64,000 bases of DNA from Elioraea rosea (GTDB lineage: Bacteria > Pseudomonadota > Alphaproteobacteria > Acetobacterales > Acetobacteraceae). The stretch covers positions 1-64,000 of the forward strand of contig NZ_VFAC01000002.1 of NCBI RefSeq assembly GCF_007644105.1. Direction: 5' to 3'. The notes under the pieces are model-generated. The model made no database searches. It was given only the letters and a program-made list of their open reading frames with translations, and had not been told where the DNA came from. Below are positions 17,481-25,636 of the stretch, piece after piece; within the stretch, counting starts at the first letter, position 1; each line of letters begins with the position of its first letter. A program made the translations under genes and the position numbers.

Positions 17481-19189
17481 GCGATGGCATGATCGAGTTC
17501 CGCAAGGAGTTCTTCGCCGATGAGCGTGACGACACGCTGAACGAGATCGGCAAGCCCACGCGGCGGCAGGACATCCTCGGCCACGTCACCGGGCGATCGC
17601 CCTTCTATGACGATCACCTGTTCCAGGGGCTGCTGCACATGCGCTGCGCCCGGTCGCCGCACCATGCTGCGCGTATCCGCCGCATCGATACGTCCGAAGC
17701 CGAGCGGACCCCGGGCGTCGTCCGCGTGCTGATCGGGCGTGACGTACCGCTGAACCTCAACACGCTTCTGTCGCTTCTGGATTTCGGCATCGATGACGAG
17801 CCCGTGCTCGCGACCGACCGCGTGCGCTACCGCGGCGAACCCGTGGCGGCGGTGGTCGCAGACAGCGAGGCGACGGCCCGGGCCGCAGCGGCGAAAGTGC
17901 GCGTGGAGTGGGAGGTCCTGCCGCACGTGCTCGACGTCGAGGAGGCCATCCGCCCCGGCGCGCCTGTGGTGCTCGACATCTACCCCGGCAACCGCTTCAT
18001 CTACCATGGGAAGTACGACCACCAGAAACTGCGCTACGGCGATGTCGAGGCGGCGTTGCGGGCGGCCGATCATGTCGTCGAAGGTCGCTACCAGATGTCG
18101 CCGATCGAGCAGGCGCCGATCGAGACCTGCGGCGCCATCGCCGCGCCGGAGACGAATGACCGCTTCGTCTGCTACTCCTCCACACAGGCGCTGTTCTTCT
18201 CGCTCGCCACCTCGTCGAAGCTCCTGCGCCTGCCCTCGAGCAGGCTGCATTTCATCGGCGGAACGGTAGGCGGAGGGTTCGGCGGCAAGGTCGATTCCAT
18301 CCACGAGCCGCTCGCCATCCTCGGCGCGATGCTGACCGGACGCCCCTGCAAATACATGTGGGACCGCGAGGAGGAGATGCAGGTCGGCGCACCGCGGGGG
18401 GCGGAGCGCTGGTACATCAGCGACGGCGTGATGCGCGACGGCAGGATCGTTGCGCGGAAATTCGTCGGCTACTTCGATTCGGGCGCGTACACGCGGCTTT
18501 CGTCCTACGCGATCATCAAGGCGGTCGGCCACCTGCCCGGGCCCTATACGATCCCGAACGTTTCGGCCGACGTCTCCTGCGTCTACACCAACCGCACGCC
18601 GGCAACAGCGATGCGCGGCTTCGGCATCACGGGCGTGGATTTCGCGATTGAGGCGCACATGGACAAGGTTGCAGAGGTCGTCGGGATGAACCCGATCGAC
18701 TTCCGCATCCTCAACGCGTATCGCGACGGCGACATGAAGGCGCATCGTCGGTCGGCGAAGAACTGCGCGCTCATCGAGTGCTGCCAGGTGGTTGCGGAGA
18801 AGGCGGGGGTTCAACTCTCCAACGCCGCCCGCACGGCCTCCTCGCGCCAGGGTGGCGGCGGCGACCGCGGCCGCCTGCCGGCACATACGGCACTGGACCA
18901 GTCAGGCCGCGTCGAGGGGTTCGACACGGGCAGCTACGCGCGCAAGGCGGGGCAACGGCCGGCGACGCAGCATCAGGTGCCGGCACCTGTCGCAGCGCGG
19001 GCGAGCCCCGCAACCCAGGCTGCGTCAGTCCAGTCGAGGCCGCGGGTCGAAGAGACCCGCGTGGCGCCGTCGGCATCGCAGACGACACAGCAGCCAGCGC
19101 CACCGCAGCAGCACCCCGCGCCGCCATCGGCCCCGCCCCGTTCTGGCCCGATCCGCTTCTCCTCCCTCTCCGGCTTCAGGAGGCGGTGA
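17477..19189 (+). CDS. Molybdenum hydroxylase large subunit, N-terminal half, with low-complexity tail
   Basis: A 570-residue protein. Residues about 25-440 match the first half of the roughly 780-residue molybdopterin subunit of xanthine-dehydrogenase-type enzymes: GKPTRRQDILGHVTGRSPFY, VRYRGEPVAAVVAD, GGTVGGGFGGKVD, and AMRGFGITGVDFAIEAHMD. Homology stops near residue 445. The last 120 residues are rich in Ala, Pro, Gln and Arg and end RFSSLSGFRRR. The CO-dehydrogenase active-site loop (AYRCSFR) is absent, so the substrate is not CO. The rest of the catalytic domain is in the next, overlapping gene, and the products presumably assemble together. Confidence 0.85.
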   Translation: MSDGMIEFRKEFFADERDDTLNEIGKPTRRQDILGHVTGRSPFYDDHLFQGLLHMRCARSPHHAARIRRIDTSEAERTPGVVRVLIGRDVPLNLNTLLSLLDFGIDDEPVLATDRVRYRGEPVAAVVADSEATARAAAAKVRVEWEVLPHVLDVEEAIRPGAPVVLDIYPGNRFIYHGKYDHQKLRYGDVEAALRAADHVVEGRYQMSPIEQAPIETCGAIAAPETNDRFVCYSSTQALFFSLATSSKLLRLPSSRLHFIGGTVGGGFGGKVDSIHEPLAILGAMLTGRPCKYMWDREEEMQVGAPRGAERWYISDGVMRDGRIVARKFVGYFDSGAYTRLSSYAIIKAVGHLPGPYTIPNVSADVSCVYTNRTPATAMRGFGITGVDFAIEAHMDKVAEVVGMNPIDFRILNAYRDGDMKAHRRSAKNCALIECCQVVAEKAGVQLSNAARTASSRQGGGGDRGRLPAHTALDQSGRVEGFDTGSYARKAGQRPATQHQVPAPVAARASPATQAASVQSRPRVEETRVAPSASQTTQQPAPPQQHPAPPSAPPRSGPIRFSSLSGFRRR

Positions 19190-20211
19190 TGACGCTGCAC
19201 CGCGGCCGCGGCTTCGCTGCGATCAACTACCCCATCGGCATGAACCTCGGAGGCGATCCCTCGCAGGCGCTCGTTCACTCGAACCCCGATGGCAAGTTCA
19301 CCGTCACCCTCTCCTCGATCGATCTAGGGCAGGGGATGAAGTCGGTCACCCGACAGATCGCTGCCGAAACGCTCGGCATCCCCGTCGAGGATGTCTACGT
19401 CGATACGGCCGACAGCGACACGGGCCCGCACTGCATGGGGAGCTTCGCCTCGCGCGGCACGCACCGCGTCGGCAATGCCGTGATCCAGGCAGCGCAGGAG
19501 GCGCGCGCCGTGATGCTCGATGCAGCCGCAGAGGAGCTCGAGGTCGATCCGGCGGATCTGGTGACGGACGGTCAGGGCAACATCCATGTGCGCGGCGCAC
19601 CATCCCGGTCGATCACTACGATGGCCGCCTGCCAGGCCGCGCAGTTCCGCCAGGGCAAGACCGTCTCTGGACGGGGAATTTTCCTTATCCCCCTTTCGGA
19701 AGTCGACCCCGATACGGGCGAGATGACGCCGGTCTCCTGCTTCGCGCACGCAGCGATGATCGTGGAGGTCGAGGTCGATGACGAGACGGGGGAGGTTTCC
19801 GTCACCGACATGAAATCTGCCTACGAGGTGGGGCGCGCGCTGAACCCGAAGCTCGTGGAGCAGCAGCTTCGCGGCGGCGCGTGGATGGGGATGAGCCATG
19901 CCGCCTGGGAGACGACCGAGCCCTACTATCCGGATCGCGCGCACGGCCCGGTCGATTTCTCCGGCTACCTGATGCCTGGGCCGGGCGATCTCGCCCCGCA
20001 CCATATCTCGATTCTCGAACGACCCGCACCCGATGGGCCCTTCGGCGGCAAGGGGCCGGGGGAGATGTGCGCCAACCCCGTGCTCCCGGCCGTGGTGAAC
20101 GCGATCTACGATGCCGTCGGCGTGCGCATCGACGACCTTCCGGTCACCCCGGAGAAAGTGCTGCGCGGCCTGCGCGCCCAGGGCGGCGCCAAGCCGCGCC
20201 GGCGCCTTTGA
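19189..20211 (+). CDS. Molybdenum hydroxylase large subunit, C-terminal half
   Basis: A 340-residue protein that resumes the molybdopterin subunit where the previous gene leaves it: INYPIGMNLGGDPSQALVH, then SSIDLGQGMKSVTRQIAAET and GSFASRGTHRVGNAVI. Near the C-terminus FGGKGPGEMCANPVLPAVVN carries the glutamate expected to be the catalytic base (GPGE). Its ATG shares one base with the previous stop and has a strong AGGAGG just upstream, inside the preceding gene's 3' end. That argues for a genuine separate cistron rather than a frameshift. The frame is open further upstream, but that part overlaps the other half and lacks homology. Confidence 0.85.
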   Translation: MTLHRGRGFAAINYPIGMNLGGDPSQALVHSNPDGKFTVTLSSIDLGQGMKSVTRQIAAETLGIPVEDVYVDTADSDTGPHCMGSFASRGTHRVGNAVIQAAQEARAVMLDAAAEELEVDPADLVTDGQGNIHVRGAPSRSITTMAACQAAQFRQGKTVSGRGIFLIPLSEVDPDTGEMTPVSCFAHAAMIVEVEVDDETGEVSVTDMKSAYEVGRALNPKLVEQQLRGGAWMGMSHAAWETTEPYYPDRAHGPVDFSGYLMPGPGDLAPHHISILERPAPDGPFGGKGPGEMCANPVLPAVVNAIYDAVGVRIDDLPVTPEKVLRGLRAQGGAKPRRRL

Positions 20212-20214
20212 GGC

Positions 20215-21096
20215 ATGGCGATCAGGCGCAGCATCGCTGGCCTGGGCGACCCGGGCGCCGTGGCGCGCGCGATGCGGGATGCGCAGTACATCGCCGACGA
20301 AGGTCTTGCCACCACTGCCTACCTCGCACTCGCGCTCGGCAAGCCTTTGCTGCTCGAGGGCGCGCCGGGCGTGGGCAAGACCGAGGCCTCCAAGGCGCTC
20401 GCCTCGGTGCTCGGGCGGGAACTGATCCGCCTTCAGTGCTACGAGGGCATCGATGCCGCGCACGCGCTCTACGAGTGGAACTTCCCTCGCCAGATGCTCG
20501 CGATCCGCCAGGCGGGGGATGCCTATGTGAACCTCTATGCAGACGAATACCTGATCGCGCGGCCGCTTCTGCTGGCGCTGCAGGCGCCGCGCCAGCGGCT
20601 TCTGCTCATCGACGAGATCGACAGGGCCGACCATGAGTTCGAGGCCTTCCTGCTGGAGTTCCTCTCCGACTTCACGATCTCCATCCCAGAGCGCGGCACG
20701 ATCCGTGCGGCGGAACCGCCGGTGGTCGTGCTGACGTCGAACCGCACGCGCGAGCTGCACGAGGCGCTTCGCCGGCGCTGCGTGTATCACTGGATCGGCT
20801 ATCCCGAGCCTGCGCTCGAGACGGATATCGTGATGATGCGCGCCTCCACGGTGGCGCGCGACACGGCCGAGCGCGTCGTCGCCGCGGTGAACCGGCTGCG
20901 CGCGGAGCCGCTCGCCAAGCCGCCGGGTGTTGCGGAAACGGTGGAATGGGCCGAGGCAGCGACCCTGCTTGCCGCGCAGGGGGCGGCCTGGCCGCGCGCC
21001 TTCGCCCGCGCGATCGGGGTCGCGCTGAAGGACCAGGACGATATCGCGTTTCTCGGGCCACGCCTCGATGCACTGCTATCGGAGGTGGCGTCATGA
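20215..21096 (+). CDS. coxD: MoxR-type AAA+ ATPase, CoxD-like maturation factor
   Basis: A 293-residue AAA+ ATPase of the MoxR group. It has Walker A (GAPGVGKTE, about residue 49), Walker B (LLLIDEIDRAD, about 124), sensor 1 (VVLTSNRTRELHEALRRR) and a C-terminal lid domain. Genes of this type beside molybdenum hydroxylases (coxD in Oligotropha) assist assembly or sulphuration of the metal site, working with a VWA-domain partner. That partner follows with an ATGA overlap. This supports the reading that the split hydroxylase is functional and needs dedicated maturation. Confidence 0.88.
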   Translation: MAIRRSIAGLGDPGAVARAMRDAQYIADEGLATTAYLALALGKPLLLEGAPGVGKTEASKALASVLGRELIRLQCYEGIDAAHALYEWNFPRQMLAIRQAGDAYVNLYADEYLIARPLLLALQAPRQRLLLIDEIDRADHEFEAFLLEFLSDFTISIPERGTIRAAEPPVVVLTSNRTRELHEALRRRCVYHWIGYPEPALETDIVMMRASTVARDTAERVVAAVNRLRAEPLAKPPGVAETVEWAEAATLLAAQGAAWPRAFARAIGVALKDQDDIAFLGPRLDALLSEVAS

Positions 21097-22196
21097 CGGC
21101 TCCCCGCGCGCTCGCCCCGTTCCTCGCGTTTCCGCGCGCGCTGCGCGAGGCCGGCTTTCCGGCTGCGCCTGAACAGACGCAGGACTTCATCGCGGCCGTC
21201 GGCCTCCTCGGGCCACGATCGCTCCGTGACGTGCGTCTTGCCGCACATGCTGTGTTCGGCCCGTCGCCTGATCGGCGCACGGCATTCGACGAGGTGTTCG
21301 ACCGCGTGTTTCTTGGCCGCGACATCGCAGCACCCATGCCCGGCGAGGTGGAGGATCTCCCCGCTGCCTTCGACGAGGCCGGCTTCGAGATCCTTCCCGA
21401 GGCAGAGTACACGGAGGAGGCCGGAGCGGAGGCAACGCAGGCGGAACGTCTTTCCCGCCGCGACTTATCCGAGATCGAGGCTGACGAGGCCGCACGCCGA
21501 CTGAGGCGCCGCGCCGCCGCCTCCCTGCCGCGCCGCCGCAGCCGCAGGCTGAGCGCGGGCTCCGGCCGTCTCGCCGATCCGCGCCGCGCGTTCCGCGAGA
21601 TGCTCCGCCGCGACGGCGAACTCACCGTCCTGCCGACCCGTCAGCGGCGGATGCGCCAGCGCCGCGTGCTTCTGCTGATCGATGTCTCCGGATCGATGAA
21701 GGCGGCGACGGCCGGCACGCTTCGCCTCGCCCACGCGCTCGTCCAGGCTGGGGAACGTGTCGAGGCCTTCACGATCGGCACGAGGCTCACGCGCATCACG
21801 CGCGCGCTGGCCCATCGCGAACCCTCTGCCGCTCTCACCCGCGCCTCCGGCCTGGTGGCGGACTGGGATGGCGGCACCAGGCTCGGCGAGGCGCTCGCGG
21901 TGTTCCTCTCCGTGCCGCGTTTCGCTTCGTTCGCGCGCGGCGCACTGGTCATCATTGTCTCGGATGGGCTCGAGCGCGGCGGGCCGGAGGCGCTGTCCTC
22001 CGCCATGGCGCGGCTGCGCGGGCTGGCCTGGGGCCTTCTCTGGCTCTCGCCGCTCGCGGCGGATCCGGCCTACAGGCCCGAGACGGGCGCAATGCGCGCG
22101 ATCCTGCCACTCCTCGACAGGCTGGGCGATGGAGGCAGCGGGGCTGCGATCGCGGAGGAGGTGCTCGGCTTCGGCAGGCGGGCGGGGAGCCGATGA
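21093..22196 (+). CDS. coxE: VWA-domain protein, CoxE-like maturation factor
   Basis: A 367-residue protein with an N-terminal helical region, a basic central stretch (RRLRRRAAASLPRRRSRR) and a C-terminal von Willebrand A domain. The metal-ion site motif LLIDVSGSMK lies near residue 195. Then come a DWDGGTRLGEAL loop with the conserved threonine/glycine-rich site and a VIIVSDGLERGG strand. This matches CoxE, the partner of the MoxR-type CoxD. It overlaps both neighbours by ATGA. Cytoplasmic; no signal or membrane segment. Confidence 0.88.
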   Translation: MTAPRALAPFLAFPRALREAGFPAAPEQTQDFIAAVGLLGPRSLRDVRLAAHAVFGPSPDRRTAFDEVFDRVFLGRDIAAPMPGEVEDLPAAFDEAGFEILPEAEYTEEAGAEATQAERLSRRDLSEIEADEAARRLRRRAAASLPRRRSRRLSAGSGRLADPRRAFREMLRRDGELTVLPTRQRRMRQRRVLLLIDVSGSMKAATAGTLRLAHALVQAGERVEAFTIGTRLTRITRALAHREPSAALTRASGLVADWDGGTRLGEALAVFLSVPRFASFARGALVIIVSDGLERGGPEALSSAMARLRGLAWGLLWLSPLAADPAYRPETGAMRAILPLLDRLGDGGSGAAIAEEVLGFGRRAGSR

Positions 22197-23071
22197 CTGT
22201 CGATTCCCATTTTCATATCTGGCGGCGCGACGATCTCCCCTGGCTCTCGGGACCGATGCAGCCGCGCATTTTCGGGCCCTACGAACCCATCCGGCGTGAC
22301 TATCCGATCGAGGAGTACCTTCTCGATCTCGCCGGCCAGGGCGTCACGGCCGCCGTGTACATCCAGGCGAACTGGCCAACCCCGCGTGCCGAGGACGAGG
22401 TCGCCTGGGTTTCGGCCGAGGCCGACCGGACCGGCTGGCCGCAGGCCATCGTCGGCTACGCCGACCTGACACGTCGAGACGCGATGGCAGCGGTCGACCG
22501 GCTTCTCCGCTTCCCCCGCGTGCGCGGCATACGCCAGCAGCTGCACTGGCACGAGAACATGCTGTACCGGTTCGCTGCGCGCGACGATCTCTGCCTCGAT
22601 CCGGTGCTCCAGCAGAACATCGCCTCGCTTGGCCGCCACAGCCTCGTGTTCGAGCTTCAGGTCTTTGCCGCGCAGATGGCCGGGGCAGCGATGCTGGCCG
22701 ATGCGGCGCCTCAGACGACACTCGTTTTGCAGCATGCCGGCATGCTCGAGGACCCCAGCGATGACGGCGTTGCTCTCTGGCGCCGCGGCATGGCGGAGCT
22801 TGCGCGGCGGCCGAACGTGGTCGCGAAGCTCTCGGGTCTCGGCACGTTCCTGCGTCGGCTGGATGCGCCACATGTGGCGATGATCACGGCAGAGACGCTC
22901 AGGCTGTTCGGGCCGGAGCGCTGCCACTTCGGCTCGAACTTTCCCATCGAGAAGCTCTGGACTGACTACGCCGCCCTTCTCGCGGCGCATCGCGAGGCCG
23001 TCGCACCGTTCGGCGAGGCCGCCGCGCGGGCGGTCTTCAACGACACGGCACGCCGGGTCTACCGGCTCTGA
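22193..23071 (+). CDS. Amidohydrolase 2-family hydrolase (lactonase-like)
   Basis: A 292-residue TIM-barrel metal-dependent hydrolase. It has the N-terminal HxH metal pair (H6 and H8 in VDSHFHIW), a mid-protein IRQQLHWHEN segment, LQHAGM in a later strand, and the C-terminal GSNFPIEK that usually supplies the catalytic aspartate. Here the residue before Phe-Pro is Asn, where many members have Asp (typically SDWP or SNFP). Relatives include fuconolactonase and dicarboxylate-lactone hydrolases. The gene overlaps coxE by ATGA. Likely role: hydrolysis of a lactone or cyclic product of the hydroxylase. Confidence 0.82.
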   Translation: MTVDSHFHIWRRDDLPWLSGPMQPRIFGPYEPIRRDYPIEEYLLDLAGQGVTAAVYIQANWPTPRAEDEVAWVSAEADRTGWPQAIVGYADLTRRDAMAAVDRLLRFPRVRGIRQQLHWHENMLYRFAARDDLCLDPVLQQNIASLGRHSLVFELQVFAAQMAGAAMLADAAPQTTLVLQHAGMLEDPSDDGVALWRRGMAELARRPNVVAKLSGLGTFLRRLDAPHVAMITAETLRLFGPERCHFGSNFPIEKLWTDYAALLAAHREAVAPFGEAAARAVFNDTARRVYRL

Positions 23072-23084
23072 GGGAGGAAGACGA

Positions 23085-23933
23085 ATGCCGCTCGAGATCA
23101 AGGTCCTCGACTATGGCGACATCGAACTCGAATCCAGCTTCCTCGTGCTCGGGCGCGACTGCGGGCGGACGAGGCGCGTGTACACCTACGGGTTCCTGAT
23201 CCTCGGCGGCCAATACCCGATCGTTGTCGACACCGGGTTTCGCGACAACGCGATCATGGGCTCGCTCGGCATGCGGGGGCTGCAGTCGCACGAGAACATG
23301 CTGGAGCGCCAGCTTGCGCGGCACGGGGTGAAGGTGGGCGATGTTCGCTTCGTCGTGCACACCCACCTGCACATCGACCATGCCGGCAAGGACGACCATT
23401 TCCCGATGAACACCACGGTGGTGGTGAACCGACGGGAAATGGAATGTTCGGTGTCGGGCCTGATGCATCCGCAGTATCCCAAGCCCGACGTGATGCACCT
23501 CGTCGAGCGCCTGCATACGCCGCAGGCGCTGAGGTTCGAGGATCTCGAACTGTCGGGGCCGATCGAGCTCATGCCAGGCGTGGTGCTCGAGGCGGCGAAT
23601 GCGCACACCGAGGGCTCGCTCAACGTGCACGTCGAGACGGCGGAAGGTCGCGCGACGATCTGTGGCGACGTGATCTACGACATCCAGGATCAAATCGTCG
23701 AACCGTTCCGGCTGCATTTCGCCCAGGAAGTGCAGGTGACCGGCAACCACGCCGGCTCCAAGCGCGCGGAGAAAGCGGCGATCAAGAAGCTTCTCAATGG
23801 CTCCGCCTTCCTTCTTCCGGTGCACGACAAGCCGGCAAAGGTGGTTCAGGGGCAGATCGTGGGGCGCCTCGGAATGGAAGTGCCCGGACCCGTCACGCAG
23901 ACCGTCTATCGACGCGACTGGTTTCCCGCCTGA
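23085..23933 (+). CDS. Metallo-beta-lactamase-fold hydrolase, N-acyl-lactonase-like
   Basis: A 282-residue MBL-fold enzyme with the dinuclear zinc motif H92-T-H94-L-H96-I-D98-H99. A further histidine sits in ANAHTEGS near residue 166, an aspartate in CGDVIYD near 190, and a late histidine in NHAGSK. Layout and length fit the AttM/AiiA lactonase branch. GGAGGAAG precedes the ATG. No luxI/luxR-type genes are nearby, so a catabolic lactone substrate fits better than quorum quenching. Confidence 0.85.
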   Translation: MPLEIKVLDYGDIELESSFLVLGRDCGRTRRVYTYGFLILGGQYPIVVDTGFRDNAIMGSLGMRGLQSHENMLERQLARHGVKVGDVRFVVHTHLHIDHAGKDDHFPMNTTVVVNRREMECSVSGLMHPQYPKPDVMHLVERLHTPQALRFEDLELSGPIELMPGVVLEAANAHTEGSLNVHVETAEGRATICGDVIYDIQDQIVEPFRLHFAQEVQVTGNHAGSKRAEKAAIKKLLNGSAFLLPVHDKPAKVVQGQIVGRLGMEVPGPVTQTVYRRDWFPA

Positions 23934-23950
23934 GCCCTGGAAGGCGAACG

Positions 23951-25504
23951 ATGGCCCATACCGCGCATGATCCGAGCTTCCTCCGCCTGATCGACGAGCA
24001 CGCCCCGGTGCGGCAGATCGGCAGCGGCTTCACCTTCACCGAGGGCCCTGTGTGGCATCCGGTCGAGCAGGCGCTCTACTTTTCCGATATGCCCGGAGAC
24101 GTGCGCCGCCGCTGGGACCGTACCGGCATCCGCGAGGTGATGCGGCCTTCGAACAAGGCAAACGGGCTCTCCTTCGATGCAGAGCTTAACCTTCTCGCCT
24201 GCGAGCATGCGACATCCTCGCTCGCGCGCTTTCGCCCGGATGGCCGGCGCGAGGTCCTCGCATCCCACTCAGAGGGGCGCGAGCTGAACAGCCCGAACGA
24301 TGTCTGTGTTCACTCGAGCGGGGCGATCTATTTTTCCGACCCGTGGTACGGGCGGATGCCGCATTACGGCGTCGAGCGGCCACGCCAGCTCGGCTTCCAG
24401 GGCGTCTATCGGCTCGCTCCGAACCATGTCCCCGGCGGCGAGCCGCAGCTTATGGTCGAGCGCTACCTGTTCACCCAGCCGAACGGCCTCTGCTTCTCCC
24501 CCTGCGAGCGCCTGCTCTACGTCAACGACACGGAGCAGGCGAACATCCGCGTGTTCGACGTGGCCGAGGACGGTGCGCTGCGGAACGGACGGATCTTCGC
24601 CTCCAGCATCCGCGAGAACCTGAATCCCGGTGTTCCCGACGGGATGAAGTGCGATGCGGAGGGCAATGTCTGGGTCACCGGCCCGGGCGGGCTGTGGGTG
24701 TTCGCGCCCGATGGTCGGCACCTCGGCCGCGTGGCAATCCCCGAGCCCGCAGCCAACCTGGCCTGGGGCGGGGCGGAGTGGCGCACGCTGTTCGTCACGG
24801 CCGCCACCTCGGTCTATGCGATCGACGTCAAAGTCGGCCCACGCAACGAGCCGTTCATGCGTGCGGCGTCGCAGCGCGCACCCCGGGCAAGCGGCGAACC
24901 GCTCCGGCTCGATGCACGGCGTTGCGCGCTCATCATCCAGGACATGCAGAACGACGTGGTGATGGAGGGCGGCGCCTTTGCAGCGTCCGGGTCACCGCGG
25001 CATTGCCGCGAGCAGAACGCGGTTGCCAACATCGCACGGCTGGCCGATCGCTGCCGCGCGCTCGGCGTGCCCGTGATCCATGTCTGGTTCGTCGTTCCGC
25101 CGGGCGCGAAGGGGCTCACCCTGAACGCACCGCTCTTCGAGGGCGTGATCGACAACAACGCCATGGTACGAGGCACCTGGGGGGCCGCACCGGTGCCGGG
25201 GCTCGAGCCGCGGCAGGGAGATCATGTCGTCGAGAAGATGCGCATGTCGGCCTGGGAGGGAACGGCTCTCGAGACGATCCTGAAGGCGGAGGGACGCGAC
25301 ATCGTGATCGCAACGGGTGCCTGGACGAATATGTCGATCGAGCACACCGCGCGGACGGGTGCCGACAAGGGATACGTCATGGTCATCCCCGAGGATGGGT
25401 GCTCGACGATGAATGCGGATTGGCACCGCGCCTCGATCAACTACGCCATGCAGAACGTTGCGCTGGTAACGACGACCGATGCCGTCATGGCGGCGCTCGG
25501 CTAG
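23951..25504 (+). CDS. SMP-30/gluconolactonase domain fused to isochorismatase-like domain
   Basis: A 517-residue fusion. Residues about 10-300 form an SMP-30/gluconolactonase-type beta-propeller: FTFTEGPVWHPVEQALYFSD, NSPNDVCVHSSGAIYFSDPW, PNGLCFSP, PDGMKCDAEGNVWVTGPGG, with the metal-binding Glu, Asn and Asp positions visible. Residues about 318-515 form an isochorismatase-like domain: D331 in IIQDMQND and K429 in VEKMRMSAW are the first two triad residues. The nucleophile position in TNMSIEHTARTGA is Ser462 instead of Cys. The domain may be catalytically altered or binding-only. The start at 23951 is chosen at the SMP-30 homology. It is the last gene of the long operon. Confidence 0.85.
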   Translation: MAHTAHDPSFLRLIDEHAPVRQIGSGFTFTEGPVWHPVEQALYFSDMPGDVRRRWDRTGIREVMRPSNKANGLSFDAELNLLACEHATSSLARFRPDGRREVLASHSEGRELNSPNDVCVHSSGAIYFSDPWYGRMPHYGVERPRQLGFQGVYRLAPNHVPGGEPQLMVERYLFTQPNGLCFSPCERLLYVNDTEQANIRVFDVAEDGALRNGRIFASSIRENLNPGVPDGMKCDAEGNVWVTGPGGLWVFAPDGRHLGRVAIPEPAANLAWGGAEWRTLFVTAATSVYAIDVKVGPRNEPFMRAASQRAPRASGEPLRLDARRCALIIQDMQNDVVMEGGAFAASGSPRHCREQNAVANIARLADRCRALGVPVIHVWFVVPPGAKGLTLNAPLFEGVIDNNAMVRGTWGAAPVPGLEPRQGDHVVEKMRMSAWEGTALETILKAEGRDIVIATGAWTNMSIEHTARTGADKGYVMVIPEDGCSTMNADWHRASINYAMQNVALVTTTDAVMAALG

Positions 25505-25636
25505 CGAGCCTGCCTCAAGGCGCATCTGCAGGATGCCCGGGTCAGGACGCGCGATGGCGCGGCGGCAGTGGCACGCGCGTGCGCCGTCACCGATCGACCG
25601 ATGGCCGGGTCTTGGCTCGATGTGCACCTGCCTCAG

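Noticed and set aside
18778-19188. Upstream extension of the C-terminal hydroxylase gene
   Set aside because: The frame is open but overlaps the coding 3' end of the other half, has no homology, and a strong ribosome site serves the ATG at 19189.
17477-20211. Aerobic CO dehydrogenase (CoxL) identity
   Set aside because: The AYRCSFR loop that marks CoxL is missing and the large subunit is split; only the general molybdenum hydroxylase family can be claimed.
23085-23933. Quorum-quenching N-acyl homoserine lactonase
   Set aside because: The zinc motif fits, but no luxI/luxR-like gene lies in the window and the gene is embedded in a catabolic operon.
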